From MWH-TA3 sp044353905 (GTDB lineage Bacteria; Actinomycetota; Actinomycetes; Actinomycetales; Microbacteriaceae), in contig JBILBA010000053.1 of assembly GCA_044353905.1 (NCBI GenBank), positions 1-26,698 of the forward strand: DNA of 26,698 nucleotides. Reading direction: 5' to 3'. The notes under the pieces are model-generated. The model made no database searches, was not told the DNA's origin, and saw nothing but the letters and a program-made list of their open reading frames with translations. The translations under genes were made by a program, and so were the position numbers. Below, in pieces: positions 22,366 through 26,698 of this stretch (the first letter of the stretch is position 1; each line of letters opens with the position of its first letter).

Positions 22366-23421
22366 GTGCAAGTAAAACAGCACTATGGCAATCCAATGAT
22401 CGAGCAGCGCAGTCTGTTCGAAGGTGATTCGGTGTGCCTAATGGATCCAGCTGGGATCATTTGCGTTTCTGGTGCGGATCGACTGACCTGGTTACATTCA
22501 CTTCTCAGCCAAAACCTCAAGAACCTAAAGCCTGGCGAATCCGCCGAAGCATTGCTACTTGACCCGCAGGGTCACATCGAACAGCAAATCAAAGTCATCG
22601 ACGACGGCGAAACAACTTGGCTGATGGTGAATAAGGAAAACACCGCACCACTTCTTGATTGGCTATCCAAGATGGTGTTTCGCATAAAAGTCGAGCTAAC
22701 TGATCGCTCCGCCGATTTTACTCTTGTGGGTGCTACCAACCCAAAGCCAGAGCTGGCCTTTGTTTCAAATTCTCAACCTATGGTCTGGAAAGATGGATGG
22801 CCAGGTGTCACCCTCGGTGGGTATCGATACTCGACTAGGGAAGTTAGCTACTCATGGTTTGAACACCTTGTTGAAGCTAGCCAGCTAGATAACTTATTGT
22901 CTCAGGCAAGCCTTGCTGGAACCATGGCTGCTAATGCACTTCGTGTAGCGGCTGGCCGCCCGCTTGCAGCATCAGAGATAGACGAGAAATCACTTCCCCA
23001 TGAACTGGATCTCTTAGCAACTGCTGTGCATTTATCCAAGGGTTGCTATCGAGGTCAAGAATCGGTTGCAAAGGTTCACAACCTAGGCCATCCGCCACGA
23101 AGACTGACTTTCTTGCACCTGGATGGCTCGGAGCATTCACTGCCGGATGTTGGCGATGAGGTCAGAGTGACTGGCGAAGACAAAGTTGTTGGAAAGGTAA
23201 CCTCAGCAGCGCAGCATTTTGAAATGGGCCCGATTGCTTTGGCGGTTATCTCTCGCTCGGTAGCTGAGGATGCCTCCCTAGAAGTTAGCTCCAGCGGGGG
23301 AATGATCGCCGCTACTCAAGAGGTCATCGTTCCGCAGTCAGCCGGCAAGGTGGTTGAGGTTCCCAAACTTCCTAGACTCAAACTAGGTGGCGCAAGCAAA
23401 GCGCCTAAACTTGGAGAATAA
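22366..23421 (+). CDS. ygfZ: YgfZ/GcvT-like folate-binding protein
   Basis: This 351-aa protein of the YgfZ family supports iron-sulfur cluster maintenance with folate. The diagnostic motif KGCYRGQES is present at about 225-233, with the conserved cysteine. The N-terminal ADRLTWLHSLLSQNLKNL block also fits. The C-terminal 40 residues are a basic, low-complexity tail (LPRLKLGGASKAPKLG). The start is GTG at 22366 with GAAAGGG upstream. An in-frame ATG at 22396 is an alternative. It ends in TAATG, overlapping the gpmA start. Together with the neighbouring nitrobindin-like protein it suggests a heme or Fe-S maintenance theme. Confidence 0.9.
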   Translation: MQVKQHYGNPMIEQRSLFEGDSVCLMDPAGIICVSGADRLTWLHSLLSQNLKNLKPGESAEALLLDPQGHIEQQIKVIDDGETTWLMVNKENTAPLLDWLSKMVFRIKVELTDRSADFTLVGATNPKPELAFVSNSQPMVWKDGWPGVTLGGYRYSTREVSYSWFEHLVEASQLDNLLSQASLAGTMAANALRVAAGRPLAASEIDEKSLPHELDLLATAVHLSKGCYRGQESVAKVHNLGHPPRRLTFLHLDGSEHSLPDVGDEVRVTGEDKVVGKVTSAAQHFEMGPIALAVISRSVAEDASLEVSSSGGMIAATQEVIVPQSAGKVVEVPKLPRLKLGGASKAPKLGE

Positions 23422-24170
23422 TGACTACTCAACACACGCTCATACTTCTTCGTCACGGTAACAGCACCTGGAACCAAAAGAACCTGTTCACCGGCTGGGT
23501 TGATGTTGACCTTAGTGATCAGGGCAGGCAAGAAGCCAAACGAGCGGGAGAACTGCTCGCCGAATCGGGCCTAGAACCAGATCTTCTTTATACCTCTTTA
23601 TTGAAGCGCGCCATCAACACCGCAAACATTGCTTTGGATACCGCCGATCGAGGCTGGATTGAAGTCAAGCGCTCTTGGAGACTAAATGAGCGCCACTACG
23701 GAGCTCTGCAGGGAAAAGACAAGGCTCAGACTCTGGAGACCTATGGCCCTGAGCAATTCCAGCTGTGGCGCAGAAGCTTTGATGTTCCACCACCGCCAAT
23801 AGAGGATGGGGACCAGTACTCGCAGTCAGGCGATAAGCGTTACAAAGATTTAGGGAGCGACTTTCCTCGCACCGAATGCCTCAAAGACGTTTTGGTTAGA
23901 TTTCTTCCAATCTGGGAAGAAATCAAATCGGACCTAAGTGCAGGAAAGACTGTGTTGGTTACCGCTCACGGAAACTCGCTACGGGCATTTGTGAAGCTAC
24001 TTGATGGGGTTTCTGATGAAGACATCGCTGAGCTAAACATTCCAACTGGAATGCCCTTGCTATACAAACTAAACGCTAACTTCGAGCCCGTGGTTAAAGG
24101 TGGAGAGTATCTAGATCCCGCAGCTGCATCAGCTGGACAGGCCGCCGTTGCTAATCAAGGAAAAAAGTAA
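23421..24170 (+). CDS. gpmA: 2,3-bisphosphoglycerate-dependent phosphoglycerate mutase
   Basis: This 249-aa glycolytic enzyme interconverts 3- and 2-phosphoglycerate. The phospho-histidine is H12 in LLRHGNSTWN. NLFTGW, ERHYGALQGKDK and the second histidine in VTAHGNSLRA complete the active site. The length matches the family. The C-terminal tail (AAASAGQAAVANQGKK) is low-complexity and likely disordered. It starts in the stop codon of ygfZ, so it is coupled to it. It converges with phoU with only 6 nt between stops. Confidence 0.96.
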   Translation: MTTQHTLILLRHGNSTWNQKNLFTGWVDVDLSDQGRQEAKRAGELLAESGLEPDLLYTSLLKRAINTANIALDTADRGWIEVKRSWRLNERHYGALQGKDKAQTLETYGPEQFQLWRRSFDVPPPPIEDGDQYSQSGDKRYKDLGSDFPRTECLKDVLVRFLPIWEEIKSDLSAGKTVLVTAHGNSLRAFVKLLDGVSDEDIAELNIPTGMPLLYKLNANFEPVVKGGEYLDPAAASAGQAAVANQGKK

Positions 24171-24176
24171 AAGCTA

Positions 24177-24827
24177 CTATTCAGTGTCGCTCCACTCACC
24201 TGTAGTTAGGTAAGTGACTTTGGCTGAAATGTCTACGACGTGGTCCGCGAAGCGCTCGAAGTAACGGCTTGCCAAAGTTACGTCAACTGTGAACATGGCG
24301 TTCTCTTTCCAGTTGTCTGCCAAAACGACATCGAAGACGCTCTTGTGTAATTCGTCAACTCTCTCGTCTTCGGATTTGATTGCTCGAGCTAGCTCAACAT
24401 CGGCATTTTGCAAAACCTCAGATAGCTTTTTTGCAAGCTGGATGTCTAATGCACCCATCTCTTCAAAAGTCTTTCGTAGAGAGTCTGGCACAGCAGATCC
24501 GGGGTAGCGGTAACGAGCAATGGAAGCAATGTGGCTAGCTAGCGCACCCATTCTCTCCAGGCTTGCACTAATTCGAAGTGCTGAAACTAGAATCCTGAGG
24601 TCCCTGGCAACAGGTGACTGCCGAGCAAGAATCTTGATGACTAGCTCATCAAGAGCTAGAGCCTGTTCTTCATTTGATTCCGACAGGGCTAGAGCCTCGT
24701 CGGCTTGGGCTACGTCGTTTGTGAGGAAAGCCTTGGTTGCCTTCTCGATGATTATGGCTACCGACTGGGAAATCTCTACCAGGCGCTCCTGAACCTCTTG
24801 GAGTTCGCTTTGAAATACCTCGCGCAT
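24177..24827 (-). CDS. phoU: Phosphate signalling regulator PhoU
   Basis: This 216-aa all-helical protein has two PhoU repeats with the typical N-terminus VFQSELQEVQERLVEISQSV and metal-binding helix segments (EDERVDELHKSVF, YFERFADHVVDIS). It transmits the state of the PstSCAB transporter to the sensor kinase and represses the phosphate response when phosphate is plentiful. AGAAGGGA precedes the ATG. It is transcribed away from the kinase gene at 24942, with about 115 nt shared upstream sequence, as in many actinobacteria where phoU and senX3-regX3 are neighbours. Confidence 0.95.
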   Translation of the reverse strand: MREVFQSELQEVQERLVEISQSVAIIIEKATKAFLTNDVAQADEALALSESNEEQALALDELVIKILARQSPVARDLRILVSALRISASLERMGALASHIASIARYRYPGSAVPDSLRKTFEEMGALDIQLAKKLSEVLQNADVELARAIKSEDERVDELHKSVFDVVLADNWKENAMFTVDVTLASRYFERFADHVVDISAKVTYLTTGEWSDTE

Positions 24828-24941
24828 TGCTGTTTCCCTTCTTGGATTTACTTAGTGAATATCCCACCCGATGGTTAACGGGAGCCAAATAAACACCAAA
24901 CCCACTTCAAAATTACCTCTATTTTGGAGGTTTTTGGCACT

Positions 24942-26138
24942 TTGAGCGGTTTCACGGGTCATATGGTTAACAATGTGAACACATTGGGCGTTGAGGTAAT
25001 CACCCTTGGTGGAGTCGTGGCCCTAGCGGTCGGCGCTACTTTTGGATGGTTTCTTGGAAAAAGAACGTCACGGGTTATCGAGGCAGAACCAGATTCATTT
25101 CCAGACCTAGTGGCAGAAGTTCTCGAGTTGATGGGTTCAGTAGGGATTGTGCTCGACGGATCCAATAGAGTCGTCGGCACAAACAGCTGGGCTGAATCTT
25201 TTGGTCTCGTTGCACGCGGCTTGCTTGTTCATGCTGAGATAGCCGATTTGGCCAAACGTGCGCGTTCGGGATCAAACATTGAATCCTTCGAAGGGGTTCT
25301 AAGAGTTGGACTCGCGCAAGAAAAAGTCTCGGTTTCCGCAAAAGCAAAACTGGTTGAGGGTGATTATGTGGTGCTCGTTCTAGAAGATAGGACAAGTGAC
25401 ATTCGCTTGGACAAAACTAGACGTGACTTTATTGAAAACATCTCCCACGAACTAAAAACGCCTATCGGAGCGATTGCTTTGCTGTCTGAAGCAATTCAAG
25501 AAGCCGGCGATGATCGTGAAGCTGTTGCCAAGTTCGCTTCTAGCTTGAACAAAGAATCAAGCAGGCTCACCTTTCTGGTCCAAGACATTATTAAACTTTC
25601 CAGGCTGCAGTCTGAAGAGGTTCTGGCCTCCGCTGAAATTGTGGACCTAAATGATGTGATGGCTGAGGCAATTGATCGTAACGAACAGCTCGCAGCCAGT
25701 AGAAAAATTCGACTGAATTCAGAGCAGGCGCCAAAGCTTGAAGTTTTTGGCAATAAAGAAATGTTGATTACTGCAGTAAAAAATCTTATTGAAAATGCCA
25801 TCAGCTACTCAGAACCTGGAACCAGTGTTGGAATTGGCTGCAGTGCCAAAGAATCCATTGCTGAAATCACCGTCACTGACTCGGGCGCGGGTATTTCCCC
25901 TGAAAACCAGCAACGAATTTTCGAACGCTTCTACCGAGCCGACCCTTCAAGATCAAGAGAAACCGGCGGTACCGGTCTTGGTCTTAGCATCGTGAAGCAC
26001 GTCGCCAAGATTCACCGTGGAGAAATCAAGCTGTTTTCTCAGGTGGGCGTGGGATCTACCTTCACCCTTAGAGTTCCGCTGGCAACAGCCTCGGATCCGG
26101 CAACTGGCACCATCGACCTAGTTAGGGAAGGAAAGTAA
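24942..26138 (+). CDS. senX3: SenX3-like phosphate sensor histidine kinase
   Basis: This 398-aa membrane kinase has one N-terminal transmembrane helix (VITLGGVVALAVGATFGWF), a PAS-like linker (about 55-150), a HisKA domain with the phospho-acceptor H169 (ENISHELKTPIG) and an ATPase domain. The ATPase motifs are N-box NLIENAISYS, G1 DSGAGIS and G2 GTGLGLSIV. Mycobacterial SenX3 has two membrane passes; only one is clear here. The start is uncertain. TTG 24942 is chosen because GGAGG lies 11 nt upstream (24926-24930). TTG 24924 would overlap that site, and ATG 24963 has no site of its own. The stop overlaps the regulator start as TAATG. Confidence 0.9.
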   Translation: MSGFTGHMVNNVNTLGVEVITLGGVVALAVGATFGWFLGKRTSRVIEAEPDSFPDLVAEVLELMGSVGIVLDGSNRVVGTNSWAESFGLVARGLLVHAEIADLAKRARSGSNIESFEGVLRVGLAQEKVSVSAKAKLVEGDYVVLVLEDRTSDIRLDKTRRDFIENISHELKTPIGAIALLSEAIQEAGDDREAVAKFASSLNKESSRLTFLVQDIIKLSRLQSEEVLASAEIVDLNDVMAEAIDRNEQLAASRKIRLNSEQAPKLEVFGNKEMLITAVKNLIENAISYSEPGTSVGIGCSAKESIAEITVTDSGAGISPENQQRIFERFYRADPSRSRETGGTGLGLSIVKHVAKIHRGEIKLFSQVGVGSTFTLRVPLATASDPATGTIDLVREGK

Positions 26139-26698
26139 TGGCCAAAGTCTTGGTTGTTGAAGATGAGCAGTCCCTTCGGGAGGCTCTGGTTTTTTTCCTC
26201 GAAAAGGAGGGCCACGACGTATCGGTTGCAGTAGATGGAGAAGAAGCAATACAGGTTTTTGAGAAATCAGGTGCTGACATAATCCTTCTGGATCTAATGC
26301 TTCCAAAAATTGATGGTAACCAGGTTTGCAAACAGATCAGACAAAGCTCAAATGTCCCAATCATCATGCTCACCGCCAAAGACTCTGAAATTGACAAGAT
26401 TGTTGGTCTGGAAATCGGAGCGGATGATTACATCACCAAGCCTTACTCAACTAGGGAACTTCTTGCCCGAATCAAAGCTGTTCTCAGAAGACAGGTGGAG
26501 CCTCCGCTCACAGTTGGCTCCGTACTGATTGCCGGTGAGCTTCGGTTGGATTCGGATCGCCACGTGGTGACACTAAACGGAAATGCGCTAACTCTGCCAC
26601 TCAAAGAGTTTGAACTCCTTGAGTTATTGATGGAGAACGTGAATCGCGTTTTGACCCGAGGTCAGATTATTGATCGCGTCTGGGGATCAAATTACTTT
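26138..26698 (+). CDS. regX3: RegX3/PhoP-like response regulator (truncated by window end)
   Basis: 187 codons are seen and the frame is still open at the last base, so the 3' end lies outside the window. The receiver has the complete acid pocket (E8-D9-E10), phospho-acceptor D52 (LLDLMLP), T79 and K101 (TKPYS). The OmpR-type winged helix begins at about 130 (LTLPLKEFELLELLMENVNRV). It starts in the stop codon of the kinase gene, so the two form a two-component pair. By homology it should activate phosphate-starvation genes, and the GTTCACC repeats before pstS are its likely target. Confidence 0.92.
   Translation, partial: MAKVLVVEDEQSLREALVFFLEKEGHDVSVAVDGEEAIQVFEKSGADIILLDLMLPKIDGNQVCKQIRQSSNVPIIMLTAKDSEIDKIVGLEIGADDYITKPYSTRELLARIKAVLRRQVEPPLTVGSVLIAGELRLDSDRHVVTLNGNALTLPLKEFELLELLMENVNRVLTRGQIIDRVWGSNYF

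Overview
The window reads as chromosome of a moderate-GC actinobacterium interrupted by a compact integrative element. A GlnR-type orphan regulator, a SenX3/RegX3-type two-component pair, GTTCACC-type PHO-box direct repeats before pstS, and the run nitrobindin-like, ygfZ, gpmA, phoU, senX3, regX3 all point to Actinobacteria. The modest base composition would fit the freshwater Microbacteriaceae (Luna/Rhodoluna type); that placement is an inference, not shown by any single marker.

Region 1, about 83-11212, is an integrated element of about 11.1 kb. It is bounded by direct repeats of the 3' half of a tRNA-Lys(TTT) gene: a remnant at 83-126 (attL) and the reconstituted intact tRNA at 11170-11243 (attR inside it). 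From left to right it carries a tyrosine integrase co-transcribed with an unknown 214-aa protein (minus strand). A divergent promoter region with an inverted-repeat operator follows, then two small excisionase/AlpA-type helix-turn-helix genes (plus strand). Next is a candidate origin: a large inverted repeat, three 9-bp-phased TTTGGCCA iterons and an AT-rich stretch. A replication operon comes after it, made of an actinophage-type prim-pol, a P-loop ATPase/helicase and an unknown 171-aa protein. The cargo is an orphan PD-(D/E)XK nuclease-like protein and a complete type I restriction-modification operon hsdM-hsdS-hsdR (minus strand) whose specificity subunit is half the usual size. No capsid, terminase, tail or conjugation genes are visible. 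The layout therefore resembles a phage satellite (PICI-like) or an autonomously replicating integrative element with a defence cargo.

Region 2, 11244-26698, is ordinary chromosome. It holds glycerol kinase and an EamA-family transporter (minus), then a phosphate-centred district. pstS-pstC-pstA-pstB lies behind a PHO box. It converges on a minus-strand ppk and NUDIX/histidine-phosphatase pair, with a glnR-type regulator upstream. A plus-strand run follows: two small membrane proteins, a nitrobindin-like protein, YgfZ and phosphoglycerate mutase. phoU is on the minus strand and is divergent from a senX3-type kinase and a regX3/phoP-type response regulator that runs off the window end. Together these genes import phosphate, store it as polyphosphate, sense it through PstSCAB-PhoU-kinase and regulate it through a PHO-box-binding response regulator. 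Genes are packed tightly, with several stop/start overlaps.
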